Shown: positions 45,177 through 54,372, counted from the stretch's first letter. The stretch: DNA of 64,000 nt from Chromobacterium aquaticum (GCF_021129195.1 NZ_JAJOHW010000045.1:62001-126000), one strand, 5' to 3'. Translations and numbers: made by a program. Notes: a model not told the origin generated them from the letters alone.

Positions 45177-46142
45177 ATGACTATTCCAAAAGTAAGCATC
45201 GGCATGCCCGTCTACCGGGAGGCAAGATATCTGGACATGACTTTGCAATCGTTGCTGGGACAGACTTATGGCGATTTTGAGCTGATCATCTCCGACAACC
45301 ATTCCGATGACGGTACTTATGAATTGCTGCAAAACTATGCCGCGATGGATGCGCGCATCACTTTGCTGCGCACTGAAGAAACGGTTGCCGCTCCGCAGAA
45401 TTTCTATCGGATTTTCGATCGCTGCCGCGGCGAATACATGATGTTCGCCGCTGGCCACGATTTGTATCACAAGCAATACATCGAACGCTGCGTCGCCCAG
45501 CTCGACAATCAGCCCGATGTGGTCTTGGCGGTGACCGCCTCCGCCTTTTTCAATGAAAACGGCGTGGGCAGCCAGATCGGCGGTATTTTCGACACCCGCG
45601 GCATGGACACCTTCTCACGCATGCATGTGGTGGCCTGGGGCCTGGTCTACGCTTACCAGGCCTACGGCATGAACCGCATGTCGGCCTTCCGCAAAGTGCA
45701 ATACCGCAATGTGGCGATGCCCATCGTCGGCATCGACCATGTGCTGTTGTTCGAGATGGCCGCCCAAGGCGCGTTCTCCTACGACCCCGAAATCCTGTTC
45801 TTCATGCGCCAGGCTCACGACTACGGCGATCAGGAAGCCTATAAGCGCAAGCTGATGCTGGATGGCCTGGACGGCTTTGCCAGCTATGAAAACCAGATCA
45901 ATGCCTATATAGATGTCATCCGGCGCAATCTGCCCGCCGGACAAGAACGGGACATGATGATCAACAGCATAAGCAGCTGCTGCCTGCTCAAGTATCGCAA
46001 CACGCTGGCCTGCTATGGATTGTCCTTCCCCCAAATCAGCGAGGAAACCTCGCCCATCTTGACCGAATACATCAAAGCCCAAGCCTCGGCCGCCAATTTC
46101 ATGGATGTGCTGCTGCATGAGCGCTACGGCAGCATTCGTTGA
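45177..46142 (+). CDS. Family 2 glycosyltransferase
   Basis: This 321-residue GT-A enzyme starts VSIGMPVYREARYLDMTLQSLLGQTY with ISDNHSDDGT as the nucleotide-binding region. The usual DXD appears as AAGHDLYHKQY, where only one Asp (after His) remains, so the metal site is atypical. The C-terminal half is helical. It has no membrane helix. It is followed 22 bases later by a glucose-1-phosphate cytidylyltransferase gene on the same strand, so it may use a CDP-derived sugar. Acceptor unknown. Confidence 0.83.
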   Translation: MTIPKVSIGMPVYREARYLDMTLQSLLGQTYGDFELIISDNHSDDGTYELLQNYAAMDARITLLRTEETVAAPQNFYRIFDRCRGEYMMFAAGHDLYHKQYIERCVAQLDNQPDVVLAVTASAFFNENGVGSQIGGIFDTRGMDTFSRMHVVAWGLVYAYQAYGMNRMSAFRKVQYRNVAMPIVGIDHVLLFEMAAQGAFSYDPEILFFMRQAHDYGDQEAYKRKLMLDGLDGFASYENQINAYIDVIRRNLPAGQERDMMINSISSCCLLKYRNTLACYGLSFPQISEETSPILTEYIKAQASAANFMDVLLHERYGSIR

Positions 46143-46164
46143 TTGACGTCTTGGAAGCTTGCAG

Positions 46165-46950
46165 ATGAAAGCAGTGATACTGGCCGGCGGGCTCGGCACC
46201 CGGATCTCGGAAGAAAGCCACCTCAAGCCCAAACCCATGATTAATGTGGGAGGCCGGCCCATCCTGTGGCACATCATGAAGATTTTTTCCGCGCACGGCA
46301 TCAATGACTTCATCATTTGCCTTGGCTACAAGGGCTATGTGATCAAGGAATATTTCGCCAATTATTTCCTGCACATGTCCGATGTGACATTTGATTTCAC
46401 CCAGAATCAAATGAAGGTGCATCGCCAGCATGCGGAGCCCTGGCATGTGACCCTGGTCAATACCGGGGAACACACGATGACTGGTGGCCGGCTCAAACGC
46501 GTGGCTCCGTATCTGCCTGCCGGCGAAGCGTTCTGTTTCACTTATGGCGACGGGCTGGCCGACATCGATCTGACCGCGGAGATAGCCTTTCACCATGATC
46601 ACGGCAAACTGGCCACGGTGGCGGCAGTGCAAGCCCCTGGACGGTTTGGCGCCTTGGTATGCAAAGGCAGCCGCGTCACAGGCTTCAAGGAAAAACCGCC
46701 GGGCGACGGCGGCTGGATCAATGGCGGCTTTTTCGTGCTGCAGCCTGAAGTGATCTCCTTGATCGAAGGCGATCACTCCAGCTGGGAAGGCGAACCGATG
46801 GCCAAGCTTGCCGCCATGGGTCAGCTGACGGCATTCGAACACGCCGGTTTCTGGCAGCCGATGGATACGCTGCGCGAAAAAATCCAGCTGGACGAACTGT
46901 GGGAAAGCGGCCGGGCGCCGTGGAGGGTCTGGCAGCCCGAGCTGTCCTGA
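46165..46950 (+). CDS. rfbF: Glucose-1-phosphate cytidylyltransferase, copy 1
   Basis: This 261-residue nucleotidyltransferase makes CDP-glucose from glucose-1-phosphate and CTP. It begins MKAVILAGGLGTRISEES with the pyrophosphorylase signature; CFTYGDGLADID supplies the metal-binding Asp, and EKPPGDGGWINGGFFVL the sugar site. It converges with the 14-gene minus-strand operon, ending 4 bases before that operon's last gene. A second rfbF begins that operon at its other end; the two are clearly paralogues. TTG 46159 is an alternative but less likely start. Confidence 0.92.
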   Translation: MKAVILAGGLGTRISEESHLKPKPMINVGGRPILWHIMKIFSAHGINDFIICLGYKGYVIKEYFANYFLHMSDVTFDFTQNQMKVHRQHAEPWHVTLVNTGEHTMTGGRLKRVAPYLPAGEAFCFTYGDGLADIDLTAEIAFHHDHGKLATVAAVQAPGRFGALVCKGSRVTGFKEKPPGDGGWINGGFFVLQPEVISLIEGDHSSWEGEPMAKLAAMGQLTAFEHAGFWQPMDTLREKIQLDELWESGRAPWRVWQPELS

Positions 46951-46954
46951 GGGT

Positions 46955-47734
46955 TCAGGCGATACGCTTCAGATAACCGTCTGGCGCAACGGTGATCAGC
47001 AATTTATGGTGAATATCGGCGTCGATCTCGAATTCGGGATGATCGGCCAGGTATGCGCGCACCGCGGTTTTGGGATTGTTGCCTGGTCCCCAAGGCCGAT
47101 CAGTCGATAGTTCCGCCGGCATATCATCAACAATGGTATCGAAAACCACGCAGTAGCTGCCCGCCGTCACCAGGGGCGCATACGCCTTCAGTTCGGCCAG
47201 CACATGCTCATGAGTATGGTTGGAGTCCAAGCTCACCAAGACGCGTCGATACCCTTTGGCGATGTCCGTGACCTTGGCTATCGTCTCGGGCGCCACGCTG
47301 GAACCCTCTATCATTTGAATCCAGTTGGCCATCGGATGGCTCTCAATCGCCGCACGGTTGTGCGAGCGGATGTCGATGTCCAGACCCAGGACCTTGCGCC
47401 GGGTGCTTTTGGGATCGCACACCGCCCCGCTTTCCACCGCCTCGCTCATGTCCAGCATGGCCAGCAAGGACGCGTAATACACCAGGGAACCACCATGAGC
47501 GATGCCAGCCTCGATGATGAGATCCGGCTTCACCTGCCAAATCAATTCCTGCATCGCCCAGGCGTCGTTGGGAAACTGGATCGCCGGCCGTCCCATCCAG
47601 GCGAAATTATAGGACCACTTATGCCGGGCCACGTCGCGGGTCCAGGCGCGCGACAGTTGCTGGAGCGCTTGGTCTCCCGCCAGGCCTTGAATATTCTGCT
47701 CGACTTCCTGGGCAAACTTTTGAATCTCGTCCAT
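46955..47734 (-). CDS. CmcI-like (cephalosporin hydroxylase family) methyltransferase-type protein
   Basis: This 259-residue protein belongs to the CmcI/rhamnosyl O-methyltransferase-like family: IIEAGIAHGGSLVYYASLLAML forms the SAM-binding glycine-rich loop, VLGLDIDIRSHNR the following acidic strand, and VLVSLDSNHTHEHVLAEL plus CVVFDTIVDDMP further conserved blocks. Despite the family name many members are SAM-dependent O-methyltransferases in sugar clusters. ATG 47734 is preferred; ATG 47752 is possible. It is the last gene of the operon and probably methylates the finished sugar. Confidence 0.78.
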   Translation of the reverse strand: MDEIQKFAQEVEQNIQGLAGDQALQQLSRAWTRDVARHKWSYNFAWMGRPAIQFPNDAWAMQELIWQVKPDLIIEAGIAHGGSLVYYASLLAMLDMSEAVESGAVCDPKSTRRKVLGLDIDIRSHNRAAIESHPMANWIQMIEGSSVAPETIAKVTDIAKGYRRVLVSLDSNHTHEHVLAELKAYAPLVTAGSYCVVFDTIVDDMPAELSTDRPWGPGNNPKTAVRAYLADHPEFEIDADIHHKLLITVAPDGYLKRIA

Positions 47735-47799
47735 TGGGTGCTTTCTTATCATGGAATCCGGCGGCGGGCCTGCAGCAGCCCCGGCGCCGGAGGAAATCA

Positions 47800-48441
47800 T
47801 CACTCGGGCTGTTCGATCACAAGCCGGAAACAATAGCGCTCATCCGGGCTGGACTCGCCTGACGCGCCCATCTCCCAATGCGTCTCGCCATTCTTGACGC
47901 GCTTGATCAGTGGATGGCGCAGCCAGCCGCTAAAACCTATCTGCTTGTTCATCATCACCGAGGCCACGTTCTCCGTCATTACATAGGCATGAACGCGCCG
48001 CACCGCGGCCTCTTGCAATAGCCAGGCGACCAACCGCCTTCCGGCGTAGACGAATAGTTTAGGATGCCCCAGGCGCTCGCCTCGCATCGCATTGTCGAGC
48101 AGAACCTCGTCCCGGCTCAGGTCCTTGAAGCCGAAATGCCCAATCACCTGGCCATCCGCACACACCAGGAACAGCAGCTGCCCCGGCGTTTTGAACAGCA
48201 CTTCGCTCATCCAGCGCCGGGTTCGCTCAGGCGTCGCGACAAAATGGCTGAGAAAGTTCGCCATATTCTGATTCCGCCATTCAGTGAGCTTGCGGATGAT
48301 GTCGGCGTCGTCGAGGTCGGCCCGCGTCAGCGGCCGCAACACGCCGCAAACCTGGCTCTCATCGTCCAGGATGTCGAGCTTCAGCGTCTGCCGGCCCGCG
48401 ATCACATCGTCCAGCCGGGGCTGGATGGCATTAAGCGTCAT
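47800..48441 (-). CDS. GNAT-family N-acetyltransferase
   Basis: This 213-residue protein of the GNAT fold resembles RimJ/RimL and the amino-sugar acetyltransferases of nonulosonate pathways. LLFLVCADGQVIGHFGFKDLS holds strand 4, AMRGERLGHPKLFVYAGRRLVAWLL the CoA-binding loop region, and ENVASVMMNKQIGFSGWLRHPLIKRV the C-terminal GNAT signature. It may acylate the amino group introduced by the DegT-type aminotransferase. The ATG at 48441 is used; a GTG one codon upstream is open. Confidence 0.8.
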   Translation of the reverse strand: MTLNAIQPRLDDVIAGRQTLKLDILDDESQVCGVLRPLTRADLDDADIIRKLTEWRNQNMANFLSHFVATPERTRRWMSEVLFKTPGQLLFLVCADGQVIGHFGFKDLSRDEVLLDNAMRGERLGHPKLFVYAGRRLVAWLLQEAAVRRVHAYVMTENVASVMMNKQIGFSGWLRHPLIKRVKNGETHWEMGASGESSPDERYCFRLVIEQPE

Positions 48442-48465
48442 CACGTTCAGTGTCCAATTTTCGCC

Positions 48466-49518
48466 TTAAGTCGAGGCCGGCTCATGGTCCGCCAGCAACG
48501 CCCACGTCAGCACCGTCTCAGCGCCCAGATCCTGTTTGAGCATCCGCCCAAGCACCACGGCCAACTGCGATGGCGCGATGCCGTCGCCGGGGCGCTTGGC
48601 GTCTAAATCGGCCTCGGTCAATACATGGCCGGCGGGCAAAGCGCGCCGGGTAACGATGCTGCGGCGCATTTTCAATGCTTGCGCCCGCTCTTCTTCGCTC
48701 AGCACGCGCCCCGCGCCGCCCATGGCCTCCTGCACCCGGTGACAGGCGCGTATCATCGCCCGCATCTCTTCGGGCTCCGTCGCCATCTGATTGTCCATGC
48801 CGATGCGCGAGCTATCCAAAGTGAAGTGCTTCTCGATCAGGCAGGCCCCCAGCGCCACCGCGGCGGCGGGTATCTCAATGCCCTGGCTGTGATCGGAATA
48901 GCCGATGGGAAAGGCGGGAAACTCGCTGCGCAAGCCGGCGATGTTCTGCAGACGGATCAGTTGGGGAGGAGACGGGTAGATCGAAGTGCAGTGCAATATG
49001 ATCAGCTGACGGTTCCCGCTCGCCTCGATCGCGCGCACAGCCTCGCGGATTTCCTCGAACGACCCCATGCCGGTGGATAGCACCAGCGGCGCGCCCAGGC
49101 GTCCCAGCTGCTCTAGATAGGGCAGATTGTTGAGCTCCATTGAGGCGATCTTGATGAAGGGCGCCTTGCACTCCGACAGCAGAAATTCAGCCTCCTGGAT
49201 GGAGTAAGGCGTAGAAGCGAAATCGATACCCTGCGCGGCGGCGTACTCGGCCAGTTCCTTGAGCTGGGCGCCGTCCAGAGCGAATTTCTTGACGATGCGC
49301 TTGGCGATCGCGTTGGCCTGGTAATAGCTGTCGCAATAAAGCGTCTCCGCGCTCCAGGACTGAAACTTCACGCAATCGCAGCCGGCGGCCTTGGCCTCGT
49401 CTATCATCGCGCGCGCAATGCCCAGATCGCCGAAATGACTGGTATTGAGTTCGGCCACCACATAGGGCTTTAGGTAATCCCCGACTTGGCGTCCATTGCC
49501 TAGGGTGATAACTGACAT
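48466..49518 (-). CDS. NeuB-family nonulosonate (sialic acid-type) synthase
   Basis: This 350-residue synthase has an N-terminal TIM barrel that condenses a six-carbon amino sugar with phosphoenolpyruvate. Markers are CVKFQSWSAETLYC, HCTSIYPSPP, IGYSDHSQGIEIP and EKHFTLD. The C-terminal SAF (antifreeze-like) domain starts near RRSIVTRRALPAGHVLTEADL. Members make sialic, legionaminic or pseudaminic acid. No epimerase (NeuC) or CMP transferase (NeuA) is in the window, so the sugar acid and its activation are unresolved. GGAGA precedes the ATG. Confidence 0.9.
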   Translation of the reverse strand: MSVITLGNGRQVGDYLKPYVVAELNTSHFGDLGIARAMIDEAKAAGCDCVKFQSWSAETLYCDSYYQANAIAKRIVKKFALDGAQLKELAEYAAAQGIDFASTPYSIQEAEFLLSECKAPFIKIASMELNNLPYLEQLGRLGAPLVLSTGMGSFEEIREAVRAIEASGNRQLIILHCTSIYPSPPQLIRLQNIAGLRSEFPAFPIGYSDHSQGIEIPAAAVALGACLIEKHFTLDSSRIGMDNQMATEPEEMRAMIRACHRVQEAMGGAGRVLSEEERAQALKMRRSIVTRRALPAGHVLTEADLDAKRPGDGIAPSQLAVVLGRMLKQDLGAETVLTWALLADHEPAST

Positions 49519-49532
49519 GCAAGGTCTCCGGC

Positions 49533-51323
49533 TTACTGGTCGATGGGCTCGACTATCATTTCTCGCAAGAACAACTCGCGATCAAGAAAAGGCTGTTGGT
49601 CTTCCAATGGACGACGCACAAAGCGGCGGTCCGCCTCGCTGCGGGCATGGCCCAACTCGATATAGCCCTGGTCGACCCGCCCCATGATTTCGCACAGCAC
49701 CGGCCCTTCGTGAGCCAGCATGGCGGTCAAACCGGCATCCAGTTCGGATGTACGCTCAATCCTCTGGTAGTGGAAACCGAAACACTGGGCCAATTGGGCG
49801 AAGTCGGGACAACTGACGCCGTTGTCCGGATCCGTGCCTATGGTCCGCTTGCGGAACAGATCCCGCTGCCGCCGCCGGATGATGGAGTAGACATTGTTGT
49901 TGATGACCACCACCTTGATCGGCAAGCGCTGATAGCGGATGCTCTCCAGCTCCTGCAGATTCATCATGATGGAACCGTCGCCGATAACAGCGACCACTGG
50001 CTGCGCGCGGCCATGCCATGCTCCTATGGCCGCGGGCAAGGCAAAACCCATCGAGCCTTGGGAAACCGGATGGACACAGTTGATTCCGGAGGAAAAGCGC
50101 ATATTGGTCGGCAGAATCACTTCGGCCAGACCCGAGTCCGTCACCAATGTGGCCGGCGCGGGCAGCAGCCGTCCCAGGGACTCGGCCAACTGATAAAGAT
50201 CGACGGCGGCGTCGGAGGCGAACGCAGGTTCTACCGCGCCGAACAGCGCTTTCCAATACCGACACTTGTCGGCCCATGGCGCCGGAGCCGTCGGCGTATT
50301 CTCGCTCAACAGCGCGCTGAGGAAGGCATGGACGTCGGCTTGCACCAATTGGTCGATGCGGACACCGTCCTTGCTGTGTTCAACTGGATCGATGTCCACG
50401 ACGACGGTATGCGCGCCGCGCGCGAATTTGCAGAAGTCAGGACCGGTGGTGAGCGAAGACAGCCGCGAGCCCAGCACCAGCACGAAGTCAGCGTTCTGCA
50501 CCGCGAAATTGCCGGCGCGCGAGCAGCCCATGGACCCAACCGAGCCTATGGACAAATCATGGGCCGCGCCATAGCTGTCCGGCGCGGCGCTGGTATAGGT
50601 CAGCGGAATATTGCAGCGCTCGACCAGGGTCTTGAGCAAACCCTCCGCGCCCGAGGAGCGCACGCCGCTGCCAATCAGCAATACCGGTCGTTTCGCGTCG
50701 CGCAGGCGAGCGCGCACCGCAGCCACGTCTTGCGGCGCCGGCCGCAGCGCTTCTACCGGGTACGCAGCGGGACGCTCGATCTGTTCCGGATCGATCAACG
50801 CGCTTTGCAGATCCAGCGGGATATCCAGCCAGACCGGGCCTTTGCGGCCGGACATGGCTTGCCGCAACGCCTCTTCCATCGCCGGGACGATTTCCTCCGG
50901 CGTGGAGATCATGCGCGCGAACTTGCTTATCGGGCTCACCAGAGCCACGATGTCGGCCTCTTGCTGCCCGTAGGTGCGCAAGGGAATGCCGGTATGGCGG
51001 CTGGTCTCGCGCAGGGTATTCTGGCCCGAGATGAAAATGCACGGCACCGCGTCCTGCCAGGCGCAGAGCACGCCGGTCAAGGTATTGGTGGATGCGCAGC
51101 CGGTAGACACCAGGCAAGCGCCCAAGCCCCCTCTTTGCTCCGCATAGGCCAGGGCGGCGAACGCGCAGGACTGCTCATGATGCAAGGACACCGGCTGCAA
51201 AGCCGCATGCTTGGCCAAAGCGTCGTTCAGAAACAAGGAGCCGCGCCCAGTCACCTGGAACACATGTTCCACGCCGGCTTGCGCCAGCCGCTGCATGATG
51301 TAGTCCGCAACCCGCATCATCAT
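49533..51323 (-). CDS. Thiamine pyrophosphate-dependent carboligase (acetolactate synthase-like)
   Basis: This 596-residue enzyme has the three-domain TPP fold. Glu50 in LHHEQSCAFAA activates the cofactor, the middle domain begins around KRPVLLIGSGVRSSGAEGLL, and the C-terminal PP domain carries IGDGSIMMNLQEL and INNNVYSI (the GDG-NN Mg/TPP motif). It resembles large subunits of acetolactate synthase and carboligases in deoxysugar clusters, such as YerE, which attach a two-carbon unit to a keto sugar. ATG 51323 overlaps the dehydratase stop; three ATG codons in a row (51323, 51320, 51317) are possible starts. Confidence 0.87.
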   Translation of the reverse strand: MMMRVADYIMQRLAQAGVEHVFQVTGRGSLFLNDALAKHAALQPVSLHHEQSCAFAALAYAEQRGGLGACLVSTGCASTNTLTGVLCAWQDAVPCIFISGQNTLRETSRHTGIPLRTYGQQEADIVALVSPISKFARMISTPEEIVPAMEEALRQAMSGRKGPVWLDIPLDLQSALIDPEQIERPAAYPVEALRPAPQDVAAVRARLRDAKRPVLLIGSGVRSSGAEGLLKTLVERCNIPLTYTSAAPDSYGAAHDLSIGSVGSMGCSRAGNFAVQNADFVLVLGSRLSSLTTGPDFCKFARGAHTVVVDIDPVEHSKDGVRIDQLVQADVHAFLSALLSENTPTAPAPWADKCRYWKALFGAVEPAFASDAAVDLYQLAESLGRLLPAPATLVTDSGLAEVILPTNMRFSSGINCVHPVSQGSMGFALPAAIGAWHGRAQPVVAVIGDGSIMMNLQELESIRYQRLPIKVVVINNNVYSIIRRRQRDLFRKRTIGTDPDNGVSCPDFAQLAQCFGFHYQRIERTSELDAGLTAMLAHEGPVLCEIMGRVDQGYIELGHARSEADRRFVRRPLEDQQPFLDRELFLREMIVEPIDQ

Positions 51324-51808
51324 GCTTCCCTCGGCGCCTTGGGTTTGAACTGATCAAGAATATCCGGCACCGCCACCACGAATTCGGCGCTGCACGCCGG
51401 CTCGTCATCCACAAAGCTTTCGGCCGAGCCGATGGCGATGCCGCGCTTGAAGGACTTCAGGCTGGCTTCGATGCGCAGGGTGTCGCCCGGCACGATCTTG
51501 CGTTTGAACCGGATATTGTTGATTGAGACGAAGTTGGTCTTCATTCCCTTGTATTCCTCCTTGCACAAGAAGGTGAGGATGAAGGTCTGAACCAGGGTTT
51601 CGATCTGAACGAAACCGGGCACATTGGGCTCATCATCGAAATGGCCGGGGAAGAACCATTCGTTGTAAGTAAACCGTTTGATGCCGGTCGCCCGTTCTCC
51701 GGGCTGCAACTCAACAATCTTGTCGATCAACAGCACCGGATAGCGGTTGCGCTGACACTGGATGATGTCCTTGATGTCGAGGGCCACCGGTCCGTTCACC
51801 ATGCTCAT
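51320..51808 (-). CDS. FabZ/FabA-like 3-hydroxyacyl-ACP dehydratase (hotdog fold)
   Basis: This 162-residue hotdog protein has the FabZ active-site pair: His56 in FFPGHF and Glu70 in GFVQIETL. YPVLLIDKIVEL and IRFKRKIVPGDTLRIEASL are further FabZ blocks. It probably dehydrates a 3-hydroxyacyl chain on the carrier protein encoded just upstream, with which it overlaps by 4 bases. It differs from housekeeping FabZ in the loop DDEPNVPGF and so is an accessory copy. Confidence 0.85.
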   Translation of the reverse strand: MSMVNGPVALDIKDIIQCQRNRYPVLLIDKIVELQPGERATGIKRFTYNEWFFPGHFDDEPNVPGFVQIETLVQTFILTFLCKEEYKGMKTNFVSINNIRFKRKIVPGDTLRIEASLKSFKRGIAIGSAESFVDDEPACSAEFVVAVPDILDQFKPKAPREA

Positions 51809-52053
51809 GCCGCCGGCTCGATGACGACCTTGTACTTGGCCAAAATAGCCTGGCCCGCCGCATAGCTGGAAAACTCGATGATGTCGTCGATATCCATCTC
51901 GATGTCGAACGCCTCTTCCAGCGCCGCCATCAAAGCCATGTGCCCCACGCTGTCCCAAGCCGCGATGTCTTGATATTTCAGCGCAGCCAAATCCTTTTGC
52001 TCCACCATGAAGGTTTCCATGAAAGCCTGGTCGTATTTTTCAAGATGACTCAT
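51805..52053 (-). CDS. Acyl carrier protein
   Basis: This 82-residue acidic helical protein has Ser35 in AAWDSVGHM as the expected 4'-phosphopantetheine site and the following helix MALMAALEEAFDIEMDIDDIIEF. It is a dedicated carrier distinct from AcpP. Its neighbours are a dehydratase, an acyl reductase and two ligases, so acyl or hydroxyacyl groups are presumably processed on it. ATG 52053 follows a GTG one codon upstream. Confidence 0.9.
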   Translation of the reverse strand: MSHLEKYDQAFMETFMVEQKDLAALKYQDIAAWDSVGHMALMAALEEAFDIEMDIDDIIEFSSYAAGQAILAKYKVVIEPAA

Positions 52054-52085
52054 CACTTAATCCGTCGAAAGTTGAAAACCTTAGT

Positions 52086-53285
52086 TTACCGGTCGCTGAT
52101 CACTCTAGATAGCGTGCCGACCAAGTCGTAACCGTCCCAAATCACGCCGATATCCAATGCTTTGCCCACCGGAACCACCCGGTCTATGCCAATCAGGCCT
52201 TCGGCCACGACAAACTGGATCAATTGCTGCCTGTCCACTCCAAAACAACTCAGGGTTTGATAACGCTCGCCCACGATCCGCTTCAGGCAATTCAGATCGG
52301 CGCAGACATATTCAAAAAAGAAACCATGGCTCCCGCGATGAATATCGATATCCTCAGGCAATTCCGCCAAACGTACGCGATAAATATCGTTGGCGTGCCG
52401 GCTCGAAGAAACGGCCGCATCCAAATGAATGGCCGTGCGGCACAAATGCGTGAACTTCTCGACAGCGTGCAGCGCCGGCGTCGCGCCCTTGCTCGCCAGC
52501 AAGCGCTGCATCGCCAGCCAGAAACGAAGCATCGCCGCTTCCGCTTGCTCTTGACCGCCCAGCCATAAAATCAGATGCGGCGACGAACAAGCGTTCTGAT
52601 CCAGGAAAAACACATCGTTGTAAAACCCTTCGGCCAGCCCCCTCAGTTGCGGCTCGGAAGCCGTTAGCACCGCCTCCGCCGCCATCACGCACAGCGAGTA
52701 ACGGTCGGCAAAAGCGACATCCACGCAACGCGCCTGCGTCGGCATCGCCCGCAAGTGGGCAATGGTGGCGTCTCCGCCCCACAGCACGCGCGCATGGCAA
52801 GAGCGGGACAGCGCCGCCGTGACCTCGTCGTTGCGCGGGTAACGGATCAAGGCGTTCATCGCCGCGATGTCCGCGTGTTCCGGCAGGGAAAACAGGCGCT
52901 CGATCTCCTCGCAGATCACCGCCACTTGCGGATGATCAGCGCCGGGAACGCGCACGATATTGGCGTTGCCCGCCAGCAATCCGAAGGCGAACGAGAAAGC
53001 GAAATTGACGGGCACATTGGATGGCGCGATATGCAAGACCAGGCCGCGGCCAAGCCTATGCCCAGCCGAGCCAAAGGCTCCGGCCAGCCGCCTCAGGTTG
53101 GCTTTGCGGCACCAGAAGGCAAACGCGGCGATATCGGGATAGCGCCGCGGTTCCGGACGCGACAACAAAGCCTTGGAAAGATCCGCCAAAAACGCGATGG
53201 CGCTAGGCGAGTAAGGCGGCAACGGCCGGCAGGCGATCCGCTCCGGGCTAGCGCCGGCCAGAATCTCTACGGGGATATCAGACAT
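52086..53285 (-). CDS. LuxC-like acyl-CoA/acyl-ACP reductase
   Basis: This 399-residue protein of the aldehyde dehydrogenase superfamily belongs to the LuxC group. [29 protein letters not shown] (85-113) is the nucleotide-binding part, and Cys233 in DQNACSSPHL the acyl-accepting cysteine. LuxC reduces an activated fatty acid to an aldehyde with NADPH. Unlike lux operons there is no luciferase; it overlaps a LuxE-like gene by 8 bases. The aldehyde may feed the TPP carboligase of the same operon (inference). ATG codons at 53294 and 53300 are alternatives. Confidence 0.87.
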   Translation of the reverse strand: MSDIPVEILAGASPERIACRPLPPYSPSAIAFLADLSKALLSRPEPRRYPDIAAFAFWCRKANLRRLAGAFGSAGHRLGRGLVLHIAPSNVPVNFAFSFAFGLLAGNANIVRVPGADHPQVAVICEEIERLFSLPEHADIAAMNALIRYPRNDEVTAALSRSCHARVLWGGDATIAHLRAMPTQARCVDVAFADRYSLCVMAAEAVLTASEPQLRGLAEGFYNDVFFLDQNACSSPHLILWLGGQEQAEAAMLRFWLAMQRLLASKGATPALHAVEKFTHLCRTAIHLDAAVSSSRHANDIYRVRLAELPEDIDIHRGSHGFFFEYVCADLNCLKRIVGERYQTLSCFGVDRQQLIQFVVAEGLIGIDRVVPVGKALDIGVIWDGYDLVGTLSRVISDR

Positions 53286-54372
53286 GCGCTTCATAAGCAT
53301 AGGTATCGCTGCAACCACGCGCTTCGGCCCGCGCCACGCGGCCGGACACTTTGAAATACTTGCCCAGCCGACCGCAAGGACAATCATCCTCGCCCAGCAC
53401 GGCGCCCAGATCCTCGGTCAACAGCGCATGGCCGGGGTAGCTGCGCGGCGCCAGCGACAAGACCTCGATCAAGCCCTCCTCTCCCACGTCCGCAAGGCTG
53501 AAATCGCCGGGTCGTCGAATCAGGACATCCGAATAGATGGAGGCATGCAAATGGCCTTGCCCGCACTCCAGAAAGATGGAGCCGGTCTGCTCGACCATGC
53601 CGTAATAATTCACCACCTGCTCAACGCCGGCGCACTCCTGAAGCGCGCGGCGGAAATCCTCATTGCCCACGGCCAGATCCTGCAACTTTTTCCAGCCCCC
53701 ACCATGCAGCACAATGCCGCCGGCGATAGCCAGGCGTTGATTCATTTTCCGCAGCGGCAGCACCAAATGCTGCCAGATCATGAAGGTAAAACCGAAGATG
53801 AAGATAGGCTTCCCCGCATGCCGCTCCAGAAAGGCCTGCACCAGGCCCAGATCCAGTTCCATTCTCTCATTCAGCGCGTACGTCACATCCTGTCCGAACA
53901 GGGAGAAGCCCAGTATGCCGGCTCCCCGCGCGGAAAACGCCGCCCGGTCCCGCAGCACGCTTGGCGAATCGATCACCAGCATCGGCAATCTCTTCTTGCC
54001 CAGCACCGTTCCCATCAGCCGAGTCAGTATCTTGGTTTGCCAGGCCGCCGTCTCCTTATCCAGATAAATGCGCGACACTTGCTGACCAGAGGTGCCCGAC
54101 GAAGTCATGGTCTTGAATACCTGGCTGCGCTCCACGCTGAGCAGATCAAACTCCTTGAACAAGCGGACAGGCAGGTATGGAACCCCCGCCAGCCCCATGG
54201 CCGGAGCGTCTTCCACGCCCTGCAATGCCAGGATTCGCGCATACTCCGGGCACTGGCCGGCATGCCATTGCGTCAGTTCCCGCAAAGCGGCGGAGAGCGC
54301 GGCGGATTTGGCCGCCGCATCCAACGAATACGGTCCCCACTCCAGCCATGGCGTGAAATCCGGCGCGCTCAT
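53278..54372 (-). CDS. LuxE/PaaK-like acyl-protein synthetase
   Basis: This 364-residue adenylate-forming protein of the LuxE type carries the nucleotide-binding motif TMTSSGTSGQ (88-97) and NYYGMVEQTGSIF near 255-270. The C-terminal segment CPCGRLGKYFKVSGR resembles PaaK-type CoA ligases. LuxE activates a fatty acid as acyl-AMP and transfers it through a Cys to the LuxC partner. Its start overlaps the AMP-ligase stop (ATGA) and its stop overlaps luxC, so the three are made together. Confidence 0.87.
   Translation of the reverse strand: MSAPDFTPWLEWGPYSLDAAAKSAALSAALRELTQWHAGQCPEYARILALQGVEDAPAMGLAGVPYLPVRLFKEFDLLSVERSQVFKTMTSSGTSGQQVSRIYLDKETAAWQTKILTRLMGTVLGKKRLPMLVIDSPSVLRDRAAFSARGAGILGFSLFGQDVTYALNERMELDLGLVQAFLERHAGKPIFIFGFTFMIWQHLVLPLRKMNQRLAIAGGIVLHGGGWKKLQDLAVGNEDFRRALQECAGVEQVVNYYGMVEQTGSIFLECGQGHLHASIYSDVLIRRPGDFSLADVGEEGLIEVLSLAPRSYPGHALLTEDLGAVLGEDDCPCGRLGKYFKVSGRVARAEARGCSDTYAYEAHV

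Noticed and set aside
49596-51353. 585-codon plus-strand frame opposite the TPP enzyme
   Set aside because: Antisense shadow rich in Arg/Gln/His; the minus strand has the full TPP motif set.
52086-54372. A bioluminescence (lux) operon
   Set aside because: LuxC- and LuxE-like genes are present, but luxA/B luciferase genes and LuxD are absent; the context is sugar biosynthesis.
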